In this document: positions 1 through 8,543 of the stretch, piece after piece
Position numbering within the stretch: the first letter of the stretch is position 1
How the letters are laid out: each line of letters starts with the position of its first letter
Source of the DNA: Ardenticatenales bacterium
GTDB lineage: Bacteria > Chloroflexota > Anaerolineae > Promineifilales > Promineifilaceae
Length of the DNA: 64,000 bases
Direction of reading: 5' to 3'
Assembly: GCA_020634515.1 (NCBI GenBank)
Contig: JACKBL010000004.1
Location: 558,001 to 622,000, forward strand
Notes under the pieces: model-generated
Databases searched by the model: none
What the model saw: only the letters and a program-made list of their open reading frames with translations
Told to the model about the DNA's origin: nothing
Position numbers and translations under genes: made by a program

Positions 1-2
1 TG

Positions 3-1580
3 ATGGGTGGACGTGGGGCTGGCAGTGTGGGAGGAAACGGGTTCATCATGCCGGCAGACCTGGCCGACCTCCCCTATAACGTCATCAGCTATGCTGACCC
101 GTTGGGCGGCGCGGTCTATCCTTTCCTGAAGCAGACGAAGCGGGCCTGGCGCATCCTCACCTGGCCCGTGGGTGCGGTGGAGGCTCCCCATGCGGCGCAC
201 ACCTTTGGCCTGGACCAGCCCACGCTGCGCTGGGTCAATGGCAGCCAGGTGAGCGACCTGTACGTGGACGGGATGACGACCCAAGGTTTTCTGGCAGCGA
301 CGGGCCTGAAGCTGGACATGCACAAAGGGGGCTTCGTCCTCTCCAAACACTTGTCGCGCCTCATGCGCCCTCACTTCGTCAGCGACTTCTTCCCTCCTGA
401 TGAAGTGAATGTCGCCTACATGGAACAATCCGCGGCGGAGGCCAAAGTGTGGGACGGCGCCGGCCTGATTTCGCGCCGGATGCTGCGCAGGCTTATCTTG
501 TCGCATGATCTACCGCCAGCCAAACGAGAGCGGCTGGAAGCGGAACTGCGCCATGCGAAAAGAGTGGAGTTTACCCTCATGACGGAGCGCGGGCAGGACA
601 AGGGGCACGCCATCGTCGCCGACGATTTGCGCGATGATGAGGGTCGTCCGGTGGACTTTCTCCTGCCGCAAGACACGAAGCGGGAAGTGCGCCTGACTGG
701 TGATCAGACGTTCGTGGGGCTGAGCTTCGTCCACGGCCACAACCACATGCGCCTGGACATCCAGAGCCTGATTAACCTGCATCCCTTCTTTCCGGAGCAG
801 CAGCTTCTCAACTGGCTGCAAGAAGAAGGTGATCTGTTCGCGCAGGCGGTGGAAACGGGACAGGTGGCGGAGGTGCAGGCGTGGCCGCTGCGGGAGTACC
901 TGGCCAGCGGTGGGCAGCCGATGTGGTTTCGCAGCCATGTGAAGAGCCTGCTGAACCAACATTTACGGCGGCTGAATGCGTCCACGTTGGGGAAGATGCG
1001 GCTGCCGATTCCGGGCGGGCGGCATTATGTGATGCCGGCAGCGATCGGACGACGTGCCGGCATTCCGAACCTGAACATCCCTCGCGGCCACATCCACATT
1101 GACCCGCCCAGCGGTACGGCCTGGGTGAATGATGAGGACTGGCTGGCATTGCCGGATTCGCGTATGGGGGTGGGAATTGCCGGCATTCTCGGCGGCGCGG
1201 ACAACGACGACGCCCTCTGGCTGCATCCCTTCACCGACTATGACGGGGAACGCAAAATGCTGGCCTGGCGCAGCCCCAACCAGGTGGGTGAGTACATCGT
1301 CTTACAGCCCATGCCAGACTCTCACCCCCTGCCCTGGGCCACAGCGGACGGAGAAGTCATCTGCTATCCCCAGGCCGACAGCCGCCAGCTTCCACCGCGG
1401 GTGGACCAGACGAAGACAACCTACCTGATCTTGACTTGCGGTTTCTCAGTTATGATGCTGTGCCAGCTTCGCAACCGGATGTTGCCATTACTTCAGAGGA
1501 TATTGCCCTGTTCAACTCACTGCCTACAGAGGGTGATATGGTTACGGCTACGGTTACTCTTCACAACCTGGGTGATTTGA
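3..1580 (+). CDS. N-terminal part of a frameshifted protein; weak resemblance to double-psi-barrel RNA polymerases
   Basis: The open frame enters from the window edge, so the true start may lie upstream. Residues up to about 468 read as a normal protein. After about nt 1406 the frame becomes a nonsense reading of the next coding region, which continues in another frame. Restoring one base in the CC at 1406-1407 joins the two frames smoothly (…RVDPDEDNLPDLDL…), so this is probably one gene with a 1-nt deletion or a sequencing error. I do not firmly recognise the domain. Segments DGAGLISRRML, RGHIHID, GGADNDDALWLHPF and LAWRSPNQVGEY recall, in order or partly so, motifs of QDE-1/YonO-like and beta-prime polymerases (DG.G.IS; GEVHV; ADFDGDQMAVHVP; RxP). 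The canonical DxDGD is altered to DNDD, so activity is uncertain and the homology claim is tentative. Confidence 0.5.
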   Translation: MGGRGAGSVGGNGFIMPADLADLPYNVISYADPLGGAVYPFLKQTKRAWRILTWPVGAVEAPHAAHTFGLDQPTLRWVNGSQVSDLYVDGMTTQGFLAATGLKLDMHKGGFVLSKHLSRLMRPHFVSDFFPPDEVNVAYMEQSAAEAKVWDGAGLISRRMLRRLILSHDLPPAKRERLEAELRHAKRVEFTLMTERGQDKGHAIVADDLRDDEGRPVDFLLPQDTKREVRLTGDQTFVGLSFVHGHNHMRLDIQSLINLHPFFPEQQLLNWLQEEGDLFAQAVETGQVAEVQAWPLREYLASGGQPMWFRSHVKSLLNQHLRRLNASTLGKMRLPIPGGRHYVMPAAIGRRAGIPNLNIPRGHIHIDPPSGTAWVNDEDWLALPDSRMGVGIAGILGGADNDDALWLHPFTDYDGERKMLAWRSPNQVGEYIVLQPMPDSHPLPWATADGEVICYPQADSRQLPPRVDQTKTTYLILTCGFSVMMLCQLRNRMLPLLQRILPCSTHCLQRVIWLRLRLLFTTWVI

Positions 1581-1847
1581 GTGCAGTGCCACACACGCTG
1601 GCGTATTACATCACATTGTCGGATGGATCTGACATATACGTTGGTAGCCGCTTAGTCACAGGCGTGGATGCAGGGGGAAGTGTTGATGTCCCATTTGTTT
1701 GGGATAGCACCAGTTACACAGGACCCATTACGCTGACAGCAGTCATAGACCCTTATGATCGCCTGCCGGAGGTGAATGAGGACAATAATCAGGCATTTGT
1801 AGGATTAACGATGCTTACGCGGCCTGACCTGACGGTGTCGGCAATTG
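1424..1847 (+). other. Lower-G+C segment covering the first CARDB domain
   Basis: By eye this stretch is clearly more A/T-rich than the sequence on either side, with many A/T-ending codons, although it lies inside one coding region. It begins just after the frameshift point near 1406 and ends next to a TGCCGGCA site at 1848-1855. This could be a recombined or acquired domain cassette. I have not computed the composition. Confidence 0.45.
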
Positions 1848-3892
1848 TGCCGGCATCCTCCCCCCGCCTCACTCTCCCCACAGACATCGCCGTCACCACC
1901 CTGAACCAGGGAGAGACAGACGCTGCCCTACACACCCTGAGCCTGTACGCCGGCGACCCCGCAGCGGGCGGCGTCCTCATTGGCAGCCAGGCCATTTCCG
2001 TCACCGCGGGATTGTCCGTGACCACCGTCTTCTCCTGGACGCCTCCCGCGCCCGGTTCTGTTGACCTGGTAGCGGTTGCCGACAGCGGTCATGCCGTTAA
2101 CGAATACGATGAAGCCAACAACAGTTACACGGCAGCGGTCTACGTCGGTTGGGGCGATCCGGTGACGATTGATGCCGGCGCGGCTACGGACCTGCCGTAT
2201 GATGCGAATGTGGGGTATGGGTATGTAAATGCCGGCACGCCCTTCTCCTGCGGCCCCGATCCCATCCACACCGGTCGCCAGGGACAAAGCGGCCTGCCAC
2301 TCGAGTACCGCTTCGACCACCTCCTCCCCGACCGCTTTTACCATCTCGACCTCATCGTCCGTCCCTGTAACCTCAACCGCCAGCAGCGCATTCGCGTGGA
2401 TGGCGTAGAGATGTTCCCCGCCCACACGTTTGTGCCCGGCGAGGAATACCACATCTCCCTCTTACTCAACCCCGCCGACTATGCTACGGACCACAGCATC
2501 ATTGTCAGTCTGGAAAAGAGTGGCGGCACGTACCCCCCCGCAATTAACCTCTTGACCCTCACCGATATTCGCTACTGCTACCGCGACAGCGGCTCACCCG
2601 CGGAAGTCGGGTATGCCGGCGCGGCGGATGGCTGCGGCTTCCTGGATGGCGACATCAGCGGCTCGCCTGGCGACCCCGTACAGAGCGTGCGCTACGACCT
2701 GGACAACGACGTGCAGTACCAGTTTGACAACCTGGTGGCGTCCGACACGTATCTGGTGGGCGTTACCCTCTTTGACCAGGACAACCTGGGGCTGCAGGAG
2801 CATCTGGAGGTAGATGGCACGCCTGTTGGGCCGGTGATAGCCTTGAATGACACGCCGCAATATGTGGTGGCGGAAATGCCGGCAAACACCTACAGCGATG
2901 GTCAGGTTGTCGTCGCCATCGTCGAACCCATCAACGGCGGCCCCTTGGTGAGCGAAATCTGGCTGGAGCAGATAACTGACTTCACTGGCCCCGTCATTCC
3001 CCCTACCCCCACCCCTACCCCAACAGGCACGCCCACACCTTCTCCCGCGCCCACCGATACGCCTACGCCCACGCTGACGCCGTTGCCCACAGACACCCCA
3101 ACGCCAACCATTCCGCCCACTCCCACCAATACGCCCACGCCGCCGCCCATTGTCGTGGATGACCGTGACTACGGCATTCGGTACGATGGCTGGTACGGGG
3201 GCCAGGATGCGACGGCTCTGGGCGGCGGGTATCGCGCGGCCACGCAGACGAGTCAATACCTCGCCTACCGCGCCACGCAGCCATCCACCAGCGTTATCCT
3301 GCGCGTATGCAAAGGCCCAAACCTGGGCATCGCCAACGTGATGATTGACGGCGCGGCAAAACCTGCCCTTGACCTGTACAACCCCAACCCTGCCTGTAAC
3401 GTGCCCGTGCAGTATACGGGGCTGACGAACAACCAGCACCTCATCTTGTTCCTGCCCTCGGGCCAGAAAAACGCCGCATCCAGCGGCACCGAGGTGCGTC
3501 TGGATGCCTTCCAGGTGGGACTGACCCTCACTGATGACAGCCATCCCTCCGTCATCTACACGCACTGGAGCGGCCTGACGCTGGCTCCCGCCTACCAGGG
3601 CACGCTGCGCCTGTCGCAAACGGCCACGGCCAACGTCAGTTTCAACGTCAGTGGGACGGCCTTTAGCTGGCTCACGGCTCACTGCCCCATCTGTGGGCAG
3701 GCCCTCGTCATCGTGGATGGCTCCCCCGCTGCGCTCGTAGATACCTACGCCGCTTCCTGGCAGTTCCAGATCCCGGAATCGATCATCGGTCTGCCCGACG
3801 GCTCACACACCGTCACCATTCGCGTCCTGGGCACGCACAATCCGAACTCTAGCGGCAATATCGTCTTCTTCGACGGCTTCACCGTCCCGTAG
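1436..3892 (+). CDS. Secreted CARDB/Pro-Thr-linker protein, C-terminal part of the frameshifted gene
   Basis: This frame continues the preceding ORF after the break near 1406. Its listed start is only a TTG inside the domain, and in-frame sequence extends upstream to about 1382. Two CARDB-type adhesion domains come first, each opening with 'PDL' and closing with 'EVNEDNN' or 'EYDEANN' (nt about 1424-1800 and 1825-2140). Two beta-rich segments follow, each with a 'C.…D' pattern (nt about 2160-2980). A Pro/Thr-rich linker lies at 3000-3150. The C-terminal 240 residues (nt about 3168-3892) form a two-lobed beta-sandwich-like module containing HCPICGQ near nt 3680. That module recurs at the end of the giant protein at 53392-63417. 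No enzyme motif is visible. A role in surface adhesion or carbohydrate binding is inferred from CARDB and the linker. Confidence 0.8.
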   Translation: MRFLSYDAVPASQPDVAITSEDIALFNSLPTEGDMVTATVTLHNLGDLSAVPHTLAYYITLSDGSDIYVGSRLVTGVDAGGSVDVPFVWDSTSYTGPITLTAVIDPYDRLPEVNEDNNQAFVGLTMLTRPDLTVSAIVPASSPRLTLPTDIAVTTLNQGETDAALHTLSLYAGDPAAGGVLIGSQAISVTAGLSVTTVFSWTPPAPGSVDLVAVADSGHAVNEYDEANNSYTAAVYVGWGDPVTIDAGAATDLPYDANVGYGYVNAGTPFSCGPDPIHTGRQGQSGLPLEYRFDHLLPDRFYHLDLIVRPCNLNRQQRIRVDGVEMFPAHTFVPGEEYHISLLLNPADYATDHSIIVSLEKSGGTYPPAINLLTLTDIRYCYRDSGSPAEVGYAGAADGCGFLDGDISGSPGDPVQSVRYDLDNDVQYQFDNLVASDTYLVGVTLFDQDNLGLQEHLEVDGTPVGPVIALNDTPQYVVAEMPANTYSDGQVVVAIVEPINGGPLVSEIWLEQITDFTGPVIPPTPTPTPTGTPTPSPAPTDTPTPTLTPLPTDTPTPTIPPTPTNTPTPPPIVVDDRDYGIRYDGWYGGQDATALGGGYRAATQTSQYLAYRATQPSTSVILRVCKGPNLGIANVMIDGAAKPALDLYNPNPACNVPVQYTGLTNNQHLILFLPSGQKNAASSGTEVRLDAFQVGLTLTDDSHPSVIYTHWSGLTLAPAYQGTLRLSQTATANVSFNVSGTAFSWLTAHCPICGQALVIVDGSPAALVDTYAASWQFQIPESIIGLPDGSHTVTIRVLGTHNPNSSGNIVFFDGFTVP

Positions 3893-4855
3893 CCAGACAT
3901 GAAAAGGGCAGGAACCCTTACGCTTTTCGTCTTCAACCCGGTCCAGATGTCGCTCCAGGAAGTAGACGGGGGACCAGACCTCAACCTTTATCTCAACGCT
4001 ATCCTCAGCAACAAGCGTGTGCGTTTGCGTTGGTTGAGACGCTGGCAGGAGATTGTCCCCATGCTTTCGCGCCAATGGGCGCACCACTTCAGCCTGGTGG
4101 CGGCTGGGCGTTGGCCCCTTCTTGGAGGTTCGCGGCGGTATCTTGCCTGCTGTTTTGCCGAAGGTGCAGTTCTTGGCTAGCCGTACCACACAGTTATTCA
4201 CCCCATGTCTAACCGCATCTACCAATGAAAATCCAGCATCAAAGAGGGCCAGGTCTGTCTCCGTCAGCTTTTTGCCGACCTGCTTGTACACCTTTTCCAT
4301 CTCCGCGGATGGCGCGTTTTGACTCGTATTCCCGCGGACCAGTAGTTCCAGGATGGCGACCCGTTGTTCTCCAACACGCCCTGTTGTCCCCATCATGCCA
4401 AATGGCACACCGGGCACCGCTTTGTGGGCATCTGAATCATACGTTTTGCTCTTCAGCCCTTTCACTCGTGCCCTTTTGTATGCCGTCATATCGACGGGTT
4501 TCAGCTGGTACCCTTGAATCACCGTTGCCTGCCATTGACCAGCCGCGTCTACTTGCTTTTTCAACTCGTCGAGCAACTCCGCCAGATTGAACTGACCGTA
4601 CGTGATCGCTTTGGCTGCCCGACGACTCCTTGCGGCTCGTTCTGCCTCATCATCAATGAATGCGCTCAAATACTGGTCGACCGCGGGCATGATGCCACCG
4701 CCTGATTCGACAAAGTATCCGCTGTACATCGCGCTGATGACATCACAGATTCCTAAATCGGTTCCTTTCGGCAGCGTGGCAACCATTTGCTCAATTGCTT
4801 GTTGCACCTGATAATGGATAGCTGTGGGCGTGTTGGTGTTGGTGTTTGTTTTCAC
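3803..4855 (-). pseudogene. IS transposase (DDE type), 3' end truncated
   Basis: The protein begins MKTNTNTNTPTAIHYQ and has a mid region with 'ALFDAGFSLVDAVRHG' followed by 'NCVVRLAKNC'. This resembles the second catalytic Asp strand and the following 'VvRl' segment of IS4-like DDE transposases. The last 30 or so codons (below nt about 3895) read antisense through the end of the neighbouring surface-protein gene. The original 3' end, including any third catalytic Glu, is therefore missing. The element appears to have been cut exactly at the stop codon of that gene. I assign no IS family name. Inactivity follows from the truncation. Confidence 0.6.
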
Positions 4856-4923
4856 ATACTAATCATCCATCAACACGCCCTTTTTTGCACCCCCTGTTTT
4901 CTCTCAGTTAGGGAAAACCAAAG

Positions 4924-5038
4924 ATGAGGGGACAATTTCGGCAAATTGCCCTACGGTCAGGTAAGTCGCTATTGTAGGGCAATTCGCTGAATTGCCCTTT
5001 TTGTATGAGGGGACAATTTCGGCAAATTGCCCTACGGT
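4924..5038. repeat. Palindromic intergenic repeat pair (MITE/REP-like)
   Basis: A 34-bp sequence beginning ATGAGGGGACAATTTCGGCA occurs twice in direct orientation, at 4924-4957 and 5005-5038. Between the copies lies a perfect hairpin at 4976-4998, with 10-bp arms AGGGCAATTC/GAATTGCCCT and a 3-nt loop. The repeats themselves contain GCAAATTGCCCTAC, related to the hairpin arms. The unit sits upstream of the truncated transposase and may be IS-associated debris or a non-autonomous element. Confidence 0.8.
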
Positions 5039-5462
5039 AAGGCGTAACGAAGCAAAAGGCTTATGCGGGTATTATATGCCGGCAGGTGGGAGCGTCAATC
5101 ATCGCTGCGTTCAATCCTGATGGGTTCAAATGCAACCGCACGCATATTTTGTGTATAATGACGACATGGACGCAGCTAAAAGATTACCCTATGTGCGGAC
5201 ATTTGGGGGTTTTGTGTTCAGATGGCGCTTCCCATTCAGGAGGCAATCGTTGGCGCACGCGGAAAGGCGGCCGGTATATTTCCTGTCGATCTAGCGAGAG
5301 TACTGCTCTCTGCCAGCGAAACCGATTGGGGACTAATTCGTTGGCTTAACCCACCGACACCAGCACAATTTGTACATGATCTCCACAATATAGGTGAAAG
5401 CATCATCCTTTCGGCAATTTAATCTGCTAACTTATTTACGGACGACCACCTGGCCATTTCCC
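5039..5462. other. Intergenic stretch without a convincing gene
   Basis: Between the palindromic repeats and the AzlD-like gene there are only short open frames (for example 66 codons from 5222). They lack the G/C-ending codon bias of neighbouring genes and have no recognisable domain. One TGCCGGCA octamer lies at 5077-5084. Confidence 0.5.
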
Positions 5463-5777
5463 ATGTCTCCCACCCTCCTCTGGCTCATCGTCATCGGCAT
5501 GGGGCTGATCACTTTCAGTATCCGCCTCTCCTTCATCCAACTCCTCCACCGCGTCACCATCCTGCCGCTGCTGCGCCGGGGGCTGAAGTATGTGCCGCCG
5601 GCGGTGCTGTCGGCCATCATTTTCCCTGAGGTGTTGCGTCCGGGGGGGACGCTGGGCGTGTCGTGGGGGAACCCGCGCCTGCTGGCGGCGCTGGTGGCCG
5701 TCCTGGTGGCCTGGCGCACGCGCAACGTTCTGTGGACGATTGCTGCCGGCATGGTCGTCCTCTGGCTTCTTCTGTGA
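5463..5777 (+). CDS. AzlD-like branched-chain amino acid transport protein
   Basis: A 104-residue hydrophobic protein with about four membrane segments and the AzlD features IRLSFIQLLHR near the N-terminus, 'LKYVPPAVLSAII' and a terminal 'RNVLWTIAAGMVVLWLL'. AzlD is the small partner of AzlC in branched-chain amino acid exporters (for example azaleucine resistance). I choose the ATG at 5463 because upstream in-frame residues are not hydrophobic and AzlD proteins are usually about 100-110 residues. No azlC lies immediately upstream, where one is normally found. The gene may therefore be stranded by rearrangement in this repeat-rich, decayed stretch. Family assignment is good; function is inferred. 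Confidence 0.75.
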   Translation: MSPTLLWLIVIGMGLITFSIRLSFIQLLHRVTILPLLRRGLKYVPPAVLSAIIFPEVLRPGGTLGVSWGNPRLLAALVAVLVAWRTRNVLWTIAAGMVVLWLLL

Positions 5778-5904
5778 GGATAGTGGTCAGTGGATGGTGG
5801 GTCGTGGTCGATTGACAATTTGCAGTTGGTGGAAACGCGGCTTGCAACCATCATTAGGGATAAACAGGTCGTGCGTTTTGCGTGGTTGTTCGAACAGGAT
5901 GTTC

Positions 5905-6124
5905 GGGCTACATGCCGGCATCGTCCGAGCGCCGCACCACCTGCCCGAACCAACCACTATATTGAGATGCATACAACCGATTAGGGTTCACGGGTGAGCC
6001 GTTGACGTGGTAAATCTCCCCCCCAAAAAAACGGCCCGGCCATATCCCAATGCTTGCGCGCCCCATCCGCCGTAAGAATAAACGCGCCCTTGCGCGTGCC
6101 GACCAAAACGCTTACATCGCTCAT
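5905..6124 (-). pseudogene. Remnant of a BNR/sialidase-like (exo-alpha-sialidase family) gene
   Basis: Starting at the ATG at 6124, behind a good AAGGAG site, the translation opens MSDVSVLVGTRKGAFIL and continues to HWDMAGPFFWGG, the typical start of BNR-repeat glycosidase-like proteins. The frame then breaks at a run of G and T residues (6018-6034 on the plus strand, C8A7). In the next frame the expected continuation is readable (EIYHVNGSPVNPNRLYAS, then SGWFGQVVRRSDDAG) and ends at a stop near 5910. Only about 70 residues of a family normally more than 300 residues long survive. It is frameshifted and truncated and so almost certainly non-functional. Confidence 0.75.
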
Positions 6125-6362
6125 TTTTCGCTCCTTGTTGGGTTTTTGCACAACAGATGGTCCCGATTGTAGAACGTATTTTCTATTACGCAACTTGTGC
6201 ATCCATGCGTGGTTCGTCAGGCGCAAGTTTGCTATCTTGCTCAGTTTATCCCGGCGCGTTATAACCGTTTAATAGTCAACAAATACGAGGCGCTGCGCGT
6301 CGTCCTGTTCGATGGCATGGATTTTTCCAGTCCCAGGCCATTATCCCGATGGAGGCCAATGC

Positions 6363-8411
6363 ATGTTAAACACGTTGCTCAATCCACAAAGCATTGCGAT
6401 TGTTGGGGCCAGCGATGACACAACCAAACCTGGTGGGAAAATACTGTACAACATCTTGCGGAAAGGGTATGAAGGGCATCTGATGCTCGTCAACCCGGCG
6501 CGCGCGTCCGTCCAGGGTGTTCTGGCTTATCCATCAATCATGGCCTTGCCGCGCATCCCGGATGTGGCGTTTTTGGCGATTCCGGCGAAGTTTGTGCGGC
6601 AGGCGCTGACGGAATTGGCGCGGAAAGGGACGAAGGTTGTGGTGGTCATCAGCGCCGGTTTTGGGGAAATGAGCGCCGCGGGCAAACGAGAGGAAGCGGA
6701 ATTGGCCCGCATTGCTGATGAATATGGCATCCTTTTGCTCGGGCCTAATTGTCTGGGCGTGATGTCGTATGCTTATGCCGGCAAATTCACTCGTTTCTTG
6801 CCGGATATGATACAAGGGGGCGTGGACTTCATCAGCGGTTCCGGCGCATCCATTGACTTTCTGGCGGAGCAGGCGGTGCGGCGGGGCGTGCCGTTTAACT
6901 CCTTTGTGACGGTTGGCAATTCGGCGCAAAGCGACGTGACGGACATTTTGGGGTTGTTTGATGAAGCGTATGCCGGCAAAACCTCCGCCATCATCATCCT
7001 CTACATGGAAGTCCTCAACGAGCCGCGCGCATTCCTGCAACATGCCCGCCGCCTGAGTCGGCAGGGATGTTTGTTGGCCGGGATAAAATCAGGAACAACG
7101 GAAGCCGGCAGCCGCGCCGCCGCCAGCCATACCGGAGCCATGGTGAGCAATGACACCGTCATTCAAGCCCTCTTTGACAAAGCCGGCGTTATTCGCCTCC
7201 ACTCCCGGCTGGAATTGATCGACGTAGCCAGCGCGTTGGTGTGCGTCAGGGGCCAACTGGACGGGAACAGAGTTTGCGTCTTCAGTGACGCGGGCGGCCC
7301 CGGCGTCATGCTCGCGGATGAATTGAACCGGCACGGCTTCGTCGTGCCCATCCTGCGTGAATCGACCCAGGCGCGCATTGCCGGGGTGCTGCCGATGGGC
7401 GCGGGCGTCAGCAACCCCATTGATTGCCTGCCCACGAGAACGGGAGAGATGATAGCCCAGGTATTTAACATCATTCAGGAAGAAGAAGCAGACAACATTG
7501 ATTACATTTTGTTCATCATGGGAGATTCCGGACTGTCCGACATCTGGGAAATCTACAAGGTTGTGGGCGAGGCGATGAACACCCTTTCCATCCCCATCCT
7601 CCCCGCCTTTTGCTCGGTCATTTCCTCCTCTCCCGCGCTGCAAAAGTTCCGCGAGATGGGCAAATGCTATTTTGAGGACGAAGTCTCCATGGGGCGCGCC
7701 CTGGCCCGTATCGTCAACCGCCCCCGCGTGACGGATCCCGAGACGGAGCTGGCGAATTACGATGATGCGCGCATCCGGTCCGCTTTAGCGGGTCAGAACG
7801 GTCCCCTGTCGCCCCGGCTGACGCGCGAAGTGTTGGCCGCGGCGGGCTTCCCGTTTCCCGACCAGCAGGAGCTAACGGAGAAGGCGGCATTGGCACATAT
7901 CGCTTTTCCGTTCCCCTGGGTGATGAAGGTGATGGGACCGCTGCACAAAAGTGACGTGGGCGGCGTGCGGTTGGGCATTCATTCACGGGCCGAAGCGGAG
8001 TGGGTCTGGGATGAACTGCTGGCGATTGACGGTGCATATGGCTGCGTGGTGCAGCGGATGATCTCCGGCATCGAGGTCATTATGGGCGCGAAGCGGGAGG
8101 CGGGGTATGGTCATCTGGTGGCGTTTGGCCTCGGAGGAATCTACACGGAAATACTCCAAGACGTGAGCTTTCATCTGGCCCCGCTCTCCCTGGCCGAAGC
8201 CAGGAACATGATTCGCGCCATCAAGGCTTTTCCCCTGCTAAACGGCGTGCGCGGTGAACCGGGCATGGATGTGGAGATGCTGACGACGTGGCTGCTCAGA
8301 ATCGGCCGTTTCGTGACGGATTTTCCCCAGGTTCAGGAGATGGACTTAAACCCGGTGAAAGGGTACGGCGGGGATCTTTACGTGGTTGATGCGCGCATTA
8401 TTGTGTCGTAG
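6363..8411 (+). CDS. NDP-forming acyl-CoA synthetase (acetate-CoA ligase type), alpha-beta fusion
   Basis: The 682-residue protein has the domain order of single-chain ADP-forming acyl-CoA synthetases. A CoA-binding Rossmann domain opens with NPQSIAIVGASDD (residues 6-20) and is followed by two succinyl-CoA-ligase-like domains with GPNCLGV. The catalytic-His loop is AASHTGAM. A C-terminal ATP-grasp domain carries HKSDVGGVRLGI and the closing DLNPVKGY. Such enzymes interconvert acyl-CoA plus NDP and phosphate with acid plus CoA and NTP. I start at ATG 6363, 7 nt after GGAGG, rather than at an upstream ATG at 6312 with no ribosome site. It stands alone, and the next gene is convergent. Substrate specificity cannot be read from the sequence. 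Confidence 0.88.
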   Translation: MLNTLLNPQSIAIVGASDDTTKPGGKILYNILRKGYEGHLMLVNPARASVQGVLAYPSIMALPRIPDVAFLAIPAKFVRQALTELARKGTKVVVVISAGFGEMSAAGKREEAELARIADEYGILLLGPNCLGVMSYAYAGKFTRFLPDMIQGGVDFISGSGASIDFLAEQAVRRGVPFNSFVTVGNSAQSDVTDILGLFDEAYAGKTSAIIILYMEVLNEPRAFLQHARRLSRQGCLLAGIKSGTTEAGSRAAASHTGAMVSNDTVIQALFDKAGVIRLHSRLELIDVASALVCVRGQLDGNRVCVFSDAGGPGVMLADELNRHGFVVPILRESTQARIAGVLPMGAGVSNPIDCLPTRTGEMIAQVFNIIQEEEADNIDYILFIMGDSGLSDIWEIYKVVGEAMNTLSIPILPAFCSVISSSPALQKFREMGKCYFEDEVSMGRALARIVNRPRVTDPETELANYDDARIRSALAGQNGPLSPRLTREVLAAAGFPFPDQQELTEKAALAHIAFPFPWVMKVMGPLHKSDVGGVRLGIHSRAEAEWVWDELLAIDGAYGCVVQRMISGIEVIMGAKREAGYGHLVAFGLGGIYTEILQDVSFHLAPLSLAEARNMIRAIKAFPLLNGVRGEPGMDVEMLTTWLLRIGRFVTDFPQVQEMDLNPVKGYGGDLYVVDARIIVS

Positions 8412-8506
8412 CCGGTCTATCAAAGTAATCAACGGGACACTGGTGTTTTTGACGCGGAGGCTTCCGCCGGCCCACATATGGGGTTTACCCGGCTAAAGCC
8501 TCGACT

Positions 8507-8532
8507 CCGATCACCCAGTATGGATTTCGCCA
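8507..8532. repeat. Short intergenic repeat at a convergent gene junction (copy 1)
   Basis: CCGATCACCCAGTATGGATT and the following TCGCCA closely match the sequence at 24159-24184. Each copy lies between the 3' ends of two converging genes, just before the stop of a minus-strand gene. Upstream text is also loosely similar (GTTTTTG-CG-GGCTTCC versus GTTTTTGGCGTGGCGGCTCC). A shared role in transcription termination or mRNA 3' end stability is possible. Confidence 0.6.
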
Positions 8533-8543
8533 GACTCAAGTCA

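Noticed and set aside
3000..3150. C/A-rich repetitive stretch as a possible microsatellite or CRISPR-like array
   Set aside because: It encodes the Pro/Thr-rich linker of a secreted protein; units are irregular and there are no spacers. I found no CRISPR array anywhere in the window.
5222..5422. 66-codon frame before azlD, considered as a hypothetical gene or degraded azlC
   Set aside because: No AzlC-like hydrophobic helices, mixed codon bias and weak start signal.
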